Shown one piece after another: positions 25,053-32,136 of a stretch of DNA of 64,000 nucleotides. Positions within the stretch are counted from its first letter, which is position 1. Each line of letters opens with the position of its first letter. Made by a program: the position numbers and the translations under genes. The notes beneath the pieces are model-generated. The model was given only the letters and a program-made list of their open reading frames with translations. It did not search any database and had not been told where the DNA came from. The stretch lies in assembly GCF_001748145.1 (NCBI RefSeq), contig NZ_BCQA01000001.1, positions 3,250,501 through 3,314,500 of the forward strand. The letters run 5' to 3'. This DNA is from Bosea sp. BIWAKO-01. GTDB taxonomy: Bacteria; Pseudomonadota; Alphaproteobacteria; Rhizobiales; Beijerinckiaceae.

Positions 25053-25076
25053 AAACATATGAATACGACTATGTTT
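25053..25076. promoter_or_regulatory. Dyad between soxV and soxS, candidate SoxR operator
   Basis: AAACATA-N10-TATGTTT, perfect 7-bp arms, only five bases before the soxS ATG. It contains the ACATAT half-site also seen at 22056 and 27947. SoxR of Pseudaminobacter is known to bind the soxS-soxV intergenic region. Confidence 0.5.
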
Positions 25077-25081
25077 GTCGG

Positions 25082-25501
25082 ATGAAAGCAATCGCGAAAT
25101 GGCTGAGCGGGCATGCCGGCCTCGCAGCACTGGTGGGGGTGGCGCTTGTCAGCCTGCCGTTGCGGGCGGCAGAGCTGGTGATGTTCGAACGCGACGGCTG
25201 CATCTGGTGCGCCCGCTGGGACCGGGAGGTCGCCCCTGTCTATGCCAACACGCGGGAGGGCAAGGCAGCACCACTGAGGCGCGTCGATCTCGGTTCCACC
25301 CGTACTGATGAGCCTGGACTTGCTGCACCGGTTCGCTTCACACCGACCTTCGTCCTGATGGATGAGGGGCGCGAGGTCGGCCGGATCACCGGCTATATCG
25401 GCGACGACGCATTCTGGGGTTTGCTTGGCAAGATGCTTGCTGGCATGGACAGTCCCAGCCATCGAACCCGCGGCCAGTCCGCGACAATGGAACGAAAATG
25501 A
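25082..25501 (+). CDS. soxS: SoxS-like periplasmic thioredoxin
   Basis: 139 residues: signal-like segment to about residue 29, then ELVMFERDGCIWCARWDREV with the pair Cys40/Cys43 and the cis-Pro region VRFTPTFVLMDEG. This matches SoxS, a thiol-disulfide protein needed for full activity of the SoxY carrier. No strong ribosome site precedes the ATG, and the operator-like dyad ends just before it. Its stop overlaps the soxR start (ATGA), so the two are co-translated. Confidence 0.9.
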   Translation: MKAIAKWLSGHAGLAALVGVALVSLPLRAAELVMFERDGCIWCARWDREVAPVYANTREGKAAPLRRVDLGSTRTDEPGLAAPVRFTPTFVLMDEGREVGRITGYIGDDAFWGLLGKMLAGMDSPSHRTRGQSATMERK

Positions 25502-25881
25502 GCGCGATTGTCTCCAAGGCCCTTGAAGCCGAGCTGCGCGACGGTGCCGAATTCTCGGCCGAGCTCGATCAATTGATGCGCAAGGCCCGCAAGGCCAGCG
25601 ATTTCCTGAAGGCCCTGTCCCACGAAAACCGGCTGCTGCTGCTCTGCCTGCTGGCCGAGCGTGAGCGCACCGTCACGGAACTTGAGAACATCCTCTCGCT
25701 GCGCCAGCCGATGGTTTCGCAGCAGTTGGCGCGACTGCGGCTCGACCAGTTGGTCACTACGCGTCGCGACGGCAAGGCGATCTATTACAGCCTTGCCAAT
25801 GACGATGTGCGCCAGGTCATCTCGGTGATCTACGACATCTTCTGCAACCGCCCCGAGAGCGCGGACCGCTCGCGTGATTGA
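25498..25881 (+). CDS. soxR: SoxR, ArsR-family (BigR/SqrR-like) sulfur-responsive repressor
   Basis: 127 residues with the ArsR winged helix: FLKALSHENRLLLLCLLAE, TVTELENILSLRQPMVSQQLARLR (in pieces) and TTRRDGKAIYYSLAND. Cys50 and Cys116 are 66 residues apart, the same spacing as the reactive pair in BigR (Cys42/Cys108) and SqrR (Cys41/Cys107), which form a tetrasulfide bridge in response to persulfide. The protein therefore probably represses the sox genes until (per)sulfide appears. It is coupled to soxS and precedes soxT by 30 bases. Candidate sites are at 22056, 25053 and 27945. Confidence 0.93.
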   Translation: MSAIVSKALEAELRDGAEFSAELDQLMRKARKASDFLKALSHENRLLLLCLLAERERTVTELENILSLRQPMVSQQLARLRLDQLVTTRRDGKAIYYSLANDDVRQVISVIYDIFCNRPESADRSRD

Positions 25882-25911
25882 ATTGCGGGCCGGCAGGGGC
25901 GCCTGACGATC

Positions 25912-27009
25912 ATGGAACCTCTGCCGACCTGGGCCGTGACGCTGATCGGCGTCGTCATCGGCGCAGCCTGCGGCTTCACTGCGCGGCGTGCCCGGCTCTG
26001 CTCCTTCGGGGCGATCGAGGATGCCTGGATGGGTGGCGATACGCGCCGCCTGCGCATCTTCGGGCTTGCGCTCGCCGTTGCGCTCTTGGGCACGCAGCTT
26101 CTGGTCGGACTCGGCTGGCTTTCGCCCCGGCTCTCGACCTATGTGCCCTCGGCCCTGCCCTGGCTCTCGATCCTGCTCGGCAGCACGGTCTTCGGGATCG
26201 GCATGGCGCTGGTCGGCACCTGCGGCTTTGGCTCTCTCGTTCGCCTCGGTAGCGGCGATCTGCGCAGCCTGATCGTGATGATGGTTTTTGGCGCCGTCGC
26301 CTATGCCACGCTCCGCGGCATGCTGGCGCCCTTTCGAATCGATGTGCTCGAGACTGTGGCCCTGCCGCTCCCCGGTGGGGTGCAAGGCGACCTGCCCTCG
26401 CTGCTCGCCTGGTTCGGCCTCGGTGACTCGCGCCTCGCTATCGTTCTCGCCACCGCCCCGGTGCTGATCCTGGCTGTGGTGGTCGATCCCCGCCTGTGGC
26501 GTTCGCCGCGGCTGTTGCTGGCCGGACTGACGCTCGGATTTGGTGTCGTCGCAGGTTGGTGGGCGACGGGCGTAGCTATCGATGAGTTCGCCGCGTTTCC
26601 GCGCCCGCAGAGCCTGACCTTCGTCTCGCCGATCGGCCGGGCACTTTATGCAGTCCTGACCCACCCGATCGGGTTCCTCGATTTCGGGGTCGGCACCATT
26701 CTGGGGGTGATGCTCGGCGCCTTTGCCTCGGCGCTGTACGATCGCGAGTTCCGCTGGGAGGCCTTCGACGATCACCACGAGATGCGCCGCCATCTGGCTG
26801 GCGGCGCGCTGATGGGGTTCGGCGGCATTCTCGCGGGCGGCTGCACCATCGGGCAGGGCGTCACGGCCGGCTCGCTGATGGCCTTGTCCTGGCCACTGGC
26901 GGTCGCCGGCATGATGCTCGGCGCCCGCATCGGCATTGCAATTCTGGTCGAAGGCTCGGTGCGCGAGATGCTGGCCGAACGCCTCGGGCGTCGCCGTCGC
27001 TGCGACTGA
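25912..27009 (+). CDS. soxT: SoxT, YeeE/YedE-family sulfur-compound transporter
   Basis: 365 residues, about nine hydrophobic segments. The two YeeE/YedE signatures are present: GMALVGTCGFGSLVRLGSGDLRSL (in pieces) and GGILAGGCTIGQGVTAGSLMA, each with the conserved Cys that relays thiosulfate in characterised YeeE proteins. A further Cys is in ARRARLCSFGAIED. SoxT is thought to import thiosulfate or a derived signal and has been linked to induction through SoxR. It is the third gene after soxS-soxR, converging on the metallo-hydrolase gene with 15 bases between stops. Confidence 0.92.
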   Translation: MEPLPTWAVTLIGVVIGAACGFTARRARLCSFGAIEDAWMGGDTRRLRIFGLALAVALLGTQLLVGLGWLSPRLSTYVPSALPWLSILLGSTVFGIGMALVGTCGFGSLVRLGSGDLRSLIVMMVFGAVAYATLRGMLAPFRIDVLETVALPLPGGVQGDLPSLLAWFGLGDSRLAIVLATAPVLILAVVVDPRLWRSPRLLLAGLTLGFGVVAGWWATGVAIDEFAAFPRPQSLTFVSPIGRALYAVLTHPIGFLDFGVGTILGVMLGAFASALYDREFRWEAFDDHHEMRRHLAGGALMGFGGILAGGCTIGQGVTAGSLMALSWPLAVAGMMLGARIGIAILVEGSVREMLAERLGRRRRCD

Positions 27010-27024
27010 GCGCTCGCCTGCCGA

Positions 27025-27936
27025 TCAGGCCGCGGACGGGATGAAGCGGAAGGCCTGCCCGCTACGCTCGACCGTGCCGATCCCGCCCTTCGACAGGTGA
27101 TAGCCAATCACCCGCAGCTTCTCGTCGGCGGCCCGGCCAAGCACGGTCTTGCGGGTCTGAACCGCCTGATCCGCGTCATGATCGGAAGCTGGGCGCCATT
27201 CCGGATGTGCGAAGGATGCGACCGGATGCGTCGCCGCGTCGCCCAGCACGAGGAGCCTGTCGCTGCCGTCCGTAATCTCGAAGGAGACATGTCCCGGCGT
27301 ATGCCCGGGCGTCGCGACAGCCGCGATTCCCGGCAGCACCTCCTCGCCTGCGGCGAAGGTCTTCAGCCCGTCCTGGAGACCCTTTAGGACACGCTGTGCG
27401 CCGGCTGCAAAGGCGTGCCGGTCTTCGGAGAGACGCTCATAGACTTTGGCATCAGTCCAGAACGCCACCTCGTCGCGGGCCGCCAGCCAGGTCGCATTGG
27501 GGAATGCCGGGCTGTCAAACTCGTCGAGCGCGCCCCAGAGATGGTCCGGGTGCAAATGGGTGAAGACGACATGGCTCACACTGTCGGGCGCGATACCGGC
27601 AGCCTCCAGGCTTGATGCGAGCTTGCCGCTGCCCGCAAGAAAGTGCGCGCCGGCGCCGCAATCGAACAGGATCGTCTCACTGCCGCGCTTCAGGCAGGTG
27701 ACGTTCAGCACGGTCTCGGCCGGCCCCTTGCTGCCGGTCATCGCCTCGAGCTGGGGCAGCGGCGTATCGCGTGCGATCATCGAGAGCGGCAGCTGGAAGC
27801 CCCCATCGCTCAGCACCAGGATCTCGGCCTTGCCGAGCCCGGCCCGCGCCACGACCTGGGCTCGTGCCGCACCGCCGCAGAACGAGGCCGCCGCCGTCAG
27901 ACTGGCTCCGAGAGTAAAGGCGCGCCGGTCAAGCAT
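27025..27936 (-). CDS. Exported metallo-beta-lactamase-fold hydrolase, probable sulfur-regulon member
   Basis: 303 residues from ATG 27936 (MLDRRAFTLGASLTAAASF, a twin-arginine-like signal). The metal-binding set is clear: FTHLHPDHLWG (HxHxDH), PGHTPGHVSF, LVLGDAATHPV and a late GYHLS His. The GTG at 27948 was rejected as start because it lies inside the operator palindrome. In position it matches the SoxG/SoxH metallo-hydrolases of Paracoccus, but I cannot assign it to either. It could also be a persulfide or thioester hydrolase. A near-ideal BigR/SqrR-type site nine bases upstream links it to SoxR control. Confidence 0.85.
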   Translation of the reverse strand: MLDRRAFTLGASLTAAASFCGGAARAQVVARAGLGKAEILVLSDGGFQLPLSMIARDTPLPQLEAMTGSKGPAETVLNVTCLKRGSETILFDCGAGAHFLAGSGKLASSLEAAGIAPDSVSHVVFTHLHPDHLWGALDEFDSPAFPNATWLAARDEVAFWTDAKVYERLSEDRHAFAAGAQRVLKGLQDGLKTFAAGEEVLPGIAAVATPGHTPGHVSFEITDGSDRLLVLGDAATHPVASFAHPEWRPASDHDADQAVQTRKTVLGRAADEKLRVIGYHLSKGGIGTVERSGQAFRFIPSAA

Positions 27937-27944
27937 TGAAGGTC

Positions 27945-27972
27945 TCACATATTCCTATGGATGAATATGTGA
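27945..27972. promoter_or_regulatory. Perfect palindromic operator with ATTC-N8-GAAT core (SoxR/BigR-type)
   Basis: TCACATATTC-N8-GAATATGTGA: perfect 10-bp arms with the exact ATTC-N8-GAAT core described for SqrR-class persulfide sensors. It ends nine bases before the ATG of the leftward metallo-hydrolase gene, so binding would block initiation. Confidence 0.75.
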
Positions 27973-28019
27973 CGCTAGCAGAGCTCCGTTGCCTTGTCTT
28001 CCTGTTTGCAGACGCGATC

Positions 28020-28994
28020 TCAGCGCGGGAGGCGCAGGCCGGCTTCCCTGGTCAGGGCCGCGCGATAGACAGTAGCCGCCACGGCGAGATCGGCGAGCGC
28101 GAAGCCGCGGAAAATGAACATGGCGCGCTGCTCCGCGTCGAGGCGTCCGGGCCGGACCCCGCCGGCAAGTTCCGTCAGGTCGGCATCAAAGCTGCCGAGC
28201 GGGCCGACGTCCCCGGCGATAGGTGGGCTCTCTGCCTGTTGCCGGTGATCGTCGGTGGCCAAGAGGTCGAGCTTGCGCAAGCCATCCGGCAGCCAGCTGC
28301 GGGCAACGTCGACGGCAGCAACGAAGGCGCCCGGCTTCAACCAGGCAGGATCGAGGAAGGGCGCGAAGCCGGGCTGCATGGGCACGGTCGTGATGACCAC
28401 GTCGCTGGTGCGAACGACGTCGCCGGCATCATCAAGGGCCTTCGCCGCAAAGCCCTGCTCGCGGGCGTGCTCTATGAAGAGATCGGTGGTGCGGCGGCTT
28501 CGCCCGAACGCGCGAACTTCGCTCAGGCCGGGCAGCAGGGACTTGAACGCGGCAAGATGCGAACGGGCCTGCAGGCCGCAGCCGATGAGGCCGATGGTGC
28601 GGCTCTCGGGGCGCGCCAGGAACTCTGCTGCTGCCGCCGACATCGCGGCCGTGCGGATCGCCGTGACGAGGTTGCCGTCGAGGACGGCCAGCAACGTGCC
28701 GGATGTATAATCGTTGAGAGCAATCATCGCGTGGATGCCGGGCGTGCCCGCGCCATTCGCGGCGGGTGCCATGCCGAGCCATTTTGTCGCCGCCATGCCG
28801 ATCGCGGGCGAGGCCGCGCAAAGCGACTGGAAGGCGTGGCCGGGGCCGATTTCGAGCGCAAGCTTGGGCTTGCTCAGCGTCTGGCCGTCGTGATGCGCCT
28901 TGAAGATCGTCCTCACCGCCGCGCGGGCGAGCGCTGGATCGAGATCGAGCCCGGCGATGTCTGCTTCACGGAGGTAGAGGAGAGTGTCAGGCAT
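28020..28994 (-). CDS. Ornithine cyclodeaminase / mu-crystallin family dehydrogenase
   Basis: 324 residues. Family features: LSKPKLALEIG, IHAMIALNDYTSGTLLAVLDG (in parts), the Rossmann motif IGLIGCGLQARSHLAAF and ATDDHRQQAE near the C-terminus. Members include ornithine cyclodeaminase, alanine dehydrogenase and ketimine or delta-pyrroline-2-carboxylate reductases; the substrate cannot be fixed from sequence. It is leftward, upstream of the metallo-hydrolase gene but separated from it by the operator palindrome, so probably a different unit. Confidence 0.9.
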   Translation of the reverse strand: MPDTLLYLREADIAGLDLDPALARAAVRTIFKAHHDGQTLSKPKLALEIGPGHAFQSLCAASPAIGMAATKWLGMAPAANGAGTPGIHAMIALNDYTSGTLLAVLDGNLVTAIRTAAMSAAAAEFLARPESRTIGLIGCGLQARSHLAAFKSLLPGLSEVRAFGRSRRTTDLFIEHAREQGFAAKALDDAGDVVRTSDVVITTVPMQPGFAPFLDPAWLKPGAFVAAVDVARSWLPDGLRKLDLLATDDHRQQAESPPIAGDVGPLGSFDADLTELAGGVRPGRLDAEQRAMFIFRGFALADLAVAATVYRAALTREAGLRLPR

Positions 28995-29122
28995 GGGCAG
29001 GCTCGCAGCAGACGGGACTCGGATGAGCTGGATCGGGCCAAAGACGCACGGGCGCGATCGCTCGCCCAGTGTGGTTCTTCTAGCGGCGTGAGTGCCGGAA
29101 CGGAAACAGACTCACGAGGGTG

Positions 29123-29518
29123 TCAGCCGTCGGACAGTCGTGTCGCAATGTCGGCGCCGGCCTTCAGCGTCAGGGTCACGGGTGTACGCTCGGCGATATC
29201 GGCGAGACGCGCCCGCTGATCCGCAGACAGATCGCCCGTCAGCGTGATGACGCGTTCGATCTTCGAGCGGTTCTCGACCTTGACGTGGTGCAGATCGATA
29301 TCGACAGCCTGCAGGCTCCACTGCTTTCGCTCGGCATACATTCGCAAGGTGATGGCCGTGCAGGCGCCGAGGCTGGCGAGCAGCAGGTCATAGGGCGCTG
29401 GCCCGGCATCGGCTCCGCCCAAGGCCGCCGGTTCGTCGGCAACCAGCGTACGGCCGCCGCCCATCCTGATCGTCGTCGCAAAATTCGTCGTGCCAATATG
29501 GGCGTTCGCGCGGGCCAT
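29123..29518 (-). CDS. OsmC/Ohr-family protein
   Basis: 131 residues. OsmC signatures: ALGGADAGPAPYDLLLASLGACTAITLRMYAER (in pieces), with the conserved Cys in LGACTAIT, and the strand pattern VENRSKIERVITLTGDLS. It is the general OsmC/YhfA group that reduces organic hydroperoxides or binds small molecules. Only one of the two reactive Cys of true OsmC/Ohr is visible. ATG 29518 has GGAGGA seven bases upstream; the open frame runs further upstream without motifs. Confidence 0.88.
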   Translation of the reverse strand: MARANAHIGTTNFATTIRMGGGRTLVADEPAALGGADAGPAPYDLLLASLGACTAITLRMYAERKQWSLQAVDIDLHHVKVENRSKIERVITLTGDLSADQRARLADIAERTPVTLTLKAGADIATRLSDG

Positions 29519-29618
29519 GAAGCCATCCTCCAGGCTCGTCAGCGCAGGCTGTCGAAGCTGCGCCGACGGCGTCACGATCCTGAGCGGCGCAGGCGCGCTT
29601 GCCAACCCTCGTGCGGGC

Positions 29619-30074
29619 TCAGCCTGGAAGACCCGCGATGACGCCCTTGCGCAGCAGAAAGCAGCCATAGGGCCGTGGGTCGCCGACCTGGACGACAGCG
29701 AAGCTCGCCTTCGCCGCGGCATAGAAGGCGAAACGTTCGATGCCTAGGCATGGCACGGGCTCTCCCATGGCGCGGTCGATTTCGGCCTGAACCTCGGCCT
29801 GGACCGGCGGGATCTCGTCGGGCTTGCCGACAACCTCCATGCGACGCAGCGAGCCGGGCTCGAAATCGTCGATTGGCAGGACGGAGAGGATGGCGCGGGT
29901 CGCGCGGGCCATCGAAAGGCCGGGCAGTCGGATCAGCCTTCCGCTGGCGGTCGCGCTGGCAACGGTATCGGCCGGATGATTGGCATCGACAATGGCCAGA
30001 TCGTCGCCATGGCCCATCGCGGCCAGAACCCAGAGCAGATCGGCGCTCAAGACAGGGTCGATGCCCTTCAGCAT
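29619..30074 (-). CDS. fucU: RbsD/FucU-family sugar mutarotase
   Basis: 151 residues: MLKGIDPVLSADLLWVLAAMGHGDDLAIVDANHPA (in pieces) is the standard FucU/RbsD opening with the catalytic His in MGHGD. ERFAFYAAAK and the C-terminal RPYGCFLLRKGVI complete the pattern. It interconverts sugar anomers, L-fucose in FucU. The start at 30074 lies one base from the lactonase stop, with GAGGA about ten bases upstream. Third gene of the leftward reductase-lactonase-mutarotase unit. Confidence 0.92.
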   Translation of the reverse strand: MLKGIDPVLSADLLWVLAAMGHGDDLAIVDANHPADTVASATASGRLIRLPGLSMARATRAILSVLPIDDFEPGSLRRMEVVGKPDEIPPVQAEVQAEIDRAMGEPVPCLGIERFAFYAAAKASFAVVQVGDPRPYGCFLLRKGVIAGLPG

Positions 30075-30075
30075 A

Positions 30076-30915
30076 TCAGTTGCGTCCTCGGTGGGAGAGA
30101 TAGAGCCTTTGGGCATTGCCGCCCATGATCGCGGCGCGATCGGCTTCGGGCAGGGGCGCCAGCAATTCCGCGACGGTTTCGAACCAGCGGGAATAGTCGG
30201 CCCGCAAGGTGACGACGGGCCAGTCGCTGCCCCAGAGCAGGCGATCGGGACCGAAGACGGCGAGCAGATGCGAAACGACCGGGCGCAGGGTCTCGATGGT
30301 CCAGCCGGCCGAGGCTTCTGTGACGAGGCCCGAGATCTTGCAGAAGGTCTGGGGCCGCGCTGCGACCGCGGCGATATCCTCGCGCCAATTCGCGATCTCC
30401 CCACTGATGAGATCCGGCTTTGCGGCATGGTCGACAACGACGGCGAGCGTCGGATGTCGATCGAGAACGGCCAATAGTGGCGCAATGTGCCGCGGTCGCA
30501 GCAGCGCGTCGAAGACGAGGTCATGGGCTGCCACCGCCGCGAAGGCGGGCGCAAGGGAAGGGCGGGCCAGCCAGTTCTCGTCGGGAATGTCGTGGACCAT
30601 GGGCCTGAGCCCGACCAGCAGCGGGTTGCCGCTCAGGCGGGCAATCCGCTCGGACGCATCGAGTGCATCGAAATCGCACCAGCCGACAACGCCGGCGACG
30701 CTTTGGTCGTCCTCTGCGATGCCGAGCAGGAATGCCGTCTCTGCCTCGGTCGGCGCGGCCTGGACCAGGATGGTGCGCGCGATGCCGTGCCGTGCCAGCA
30801 GCGGTGCCAGGTCCAGTGGCCCGAAGTCGCGGTGGATCGGGCCCAGTGCCGGGGTCAGCCAACCATAGTCGCCGCGTGAGAGCTGCCAGTAATGCTGATG
30901 GGCGTCGATCCGCAT
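30076..30915 (-). CDS. Amidohydrolase-2 family lactonase (L-fuconolactonase-like)
   Basis: 279 residues with the family opening MRIDAHQHYWQLSRGDYGWL, where HQH is the metal pair, the middle HAAKPDLISG, and GSDWPVVTL with the catalytic Asp near the C-terminus. This subfamily hydrolyses sugar lactones such as L-fucono-1,5-lactone or L-rhamnono-lactone. It starts four bases after the aldo/keto reductase stop. Together with that enzyme and FucU it fits the oxidative L-fucose route (dehydrogenase, then lactonase). Confidence 0.9.
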   Translation of the reverse strand: MRIDAHQHYWQLSRGDYGWLTPALGPIHRDFGPLDLAPLLARHGIARTILVQAAPTEAETAFLLGIAEDDQSVAGVVGWCDFDALDASERIARLSGNPLLVGLRPMVHDIPDENWLARPSLAPAFAAVAAHDLVFDALLRPRHIAPLLAVLDRHPTLAVVVDHAAKPDLISGEIANWREDIAAVAARPQTFCKISGLVTEASAGWTIETLRPVVSHLLAVFGPDRLLWGSDWPVVTLRADYSRWFETVAELLAPLPEADRAAIMGGNAQRLYLSHRGRN

Positions 30916-30919
30916 CGGG

Positions 30920-31948
30920 CTATTCCGGCACAGGAATGTCAGCGCCGAGCAGGCCTTCGGCCTTGAGCGCGCTCCAGAGCTCGGACGGAACCGGCGCGGC
31001 GATTTCGGCAAGTTGGTCGGCGACCTCCGCGGGTGAGACCGCCCCCAGGACGACACTGGAAACGGCGGGGTGGCCCAGCGGGAACTGCAGCGCCGCACGG
31101 CGCAGTGGCACCTCGTGGTGCCGGCAGATCGTCTCGATGGCGGCAACCCGCGCGAGGATCTCGGGCGGAGCCGGCTTGTAATTGTACCTGGCGCCAGCAA
31201 CGGAGCCCGTGGCCAGGATGCCGGAATTGAAGACGCCGCCGAGCATCAGGCCGATGCCCTTCTTCTGCGCGAGCGACATGAAGGATGCGAGCGCCGGCTG
31301 TTCCAGCAGCGAATAACGGCCGGCCAGCAGCATCGTGTCGAAGTCGCCGGCATGGGCAAAGCGCTCGCACATCTCCGCTTCATTGACCCCGACTCCGATC
31401 GCCTTGACCGTACCGGCCGCCCGCAATTTGTCGAGCGCGCGGTAGGCGCCGGCCATTGCCTCGAAGAACCGGTTCTCGATAGCGTCCGCGCCATGGGTCC
31501 AGATGTCGACGTCATGGATCAGGACGATATCGATATGGTCCGTGCCGAGCCTGAGGGCCGATTGTTCGAGCGAGCGCATGGCCCCGTCATAGGAATAGTC
31601 GAAACGCATGCCATGCGGCAGGCCGCCCAGATAGCCCGAGCCGGTGCCGCGCCCCGCGAAGGGCTGTGCGACGCGGCCGACCTTGCTGCAGAGCAGCACA
31701 TTCTCGCGGCCGACCCGGCGCAATGCCGCACCGATGCGATGCTCGGACAATCCGTGGCCATAGAGCGGCGAGGTATCGATCAGGGTGACGCCGCCGGCGA
31801 CGGCGGCCTCCACGGTTGCGACGGCCTGAGCCTCGTCGAGCCTTGCATAGAGATCGCCGAGAGGCGCCCCGCCGAAGCCGAGCGTGGAAACGCTCAACCC
31901 GGTACGGCCAAGAGTTCGCATGGGGAGGGGCGGCGCAGCTGGGGGCAT
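30920..31948 (-). CDS. Aldo/keto reductase (D-threo-aldose 1-dehydrogenase / L-fucose dehydrogenase type)
   Basis: 342 residues. AKR features: FGGAPLGDLY, DTSPLYGHGLSEHRIG with the catalytic Asp-Tyr pair, LLCSKVGRV (catalytic Lys), and LIHDVD in the catalytic His position. The sequence type (D-threo-aldose 1-dehydrogenase, COG0667 subgroup) oxidises L-fucose and D-arabinose to lactones with NAD(P). Two starts (31948, 31921) are possible, neither with a clear ribosome site; the longer is given. First gene of the leftward unit, divergent from an ABC sugar-binding protein over 188 bases. Confidence 0.9.
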   Translation of the reverse strand: MPPAAPPLPMRTLGRTGLSVSTLGFGGAPLGDLYARLDEAQAVATVEAAVAGGVTLIDTSPLYGHGLSEHRIGAALRRVGRENVLLCSKVGRVAQPFAGRGTGSGYLGGLPHGMRFDYSYDGAMRSLEQSALRLGTDHIDIVLIHDVDIWTHGADAIENRFFEAMAGAYRALDKLRAAGTVKAIGVGVNEAEMCERFAHAGDFDTMLLAGRYSLLEQPALASFMSLAQKKGIGLMLGGVFNSGILATGSVAGARYNYKPAPPEILARVAAIETICRHHEVPLRRAALQFPLGHPAVSSVVLGAVSPAEVADQLAEIAAPVPSELWSALKAEGLLGADIPVPE

Positions 31949-31991
31949 GGCGACGGGTCCATGAATGTACTGCAGCGACTATGTGCACGCC

Positions 31992-32001
31992 AACATGTCA
32001 G
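31992..32001. promoter_or_regulatory. AACATGTCAG motif in the divergent control region
   Basis: An exact copy of this 10-mer appears at 35423-35432, ahead of the aldolase. Nearby on the other strand, ACATTCAT and CTGCAG (31963-31976) also recur at 35414-35441. Probably a site for the GntR/FCD regulator at 36384. Confidence 0.4.
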
Positions 32002-32136
32002 CTTGCAACCGACCTCGAACGCGATTAGCGTCAGCACCGGATCCGAAGAGCAAAGTCTCGACGGGACCGGCGTACAGCCGGATAATCAGGCAGGCTCGTC
32101 AACGGGCCGCAATTCGCGTCCACAGGGAGGACAATC

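Noticed and set aside
25049..25056. GTTTAAAC palindrome in the soxV-soxS gap
   Set aside because: An 8-base self-palindrome is weak evidence on its own; the adjacent AAACATA dyad explains the region better.
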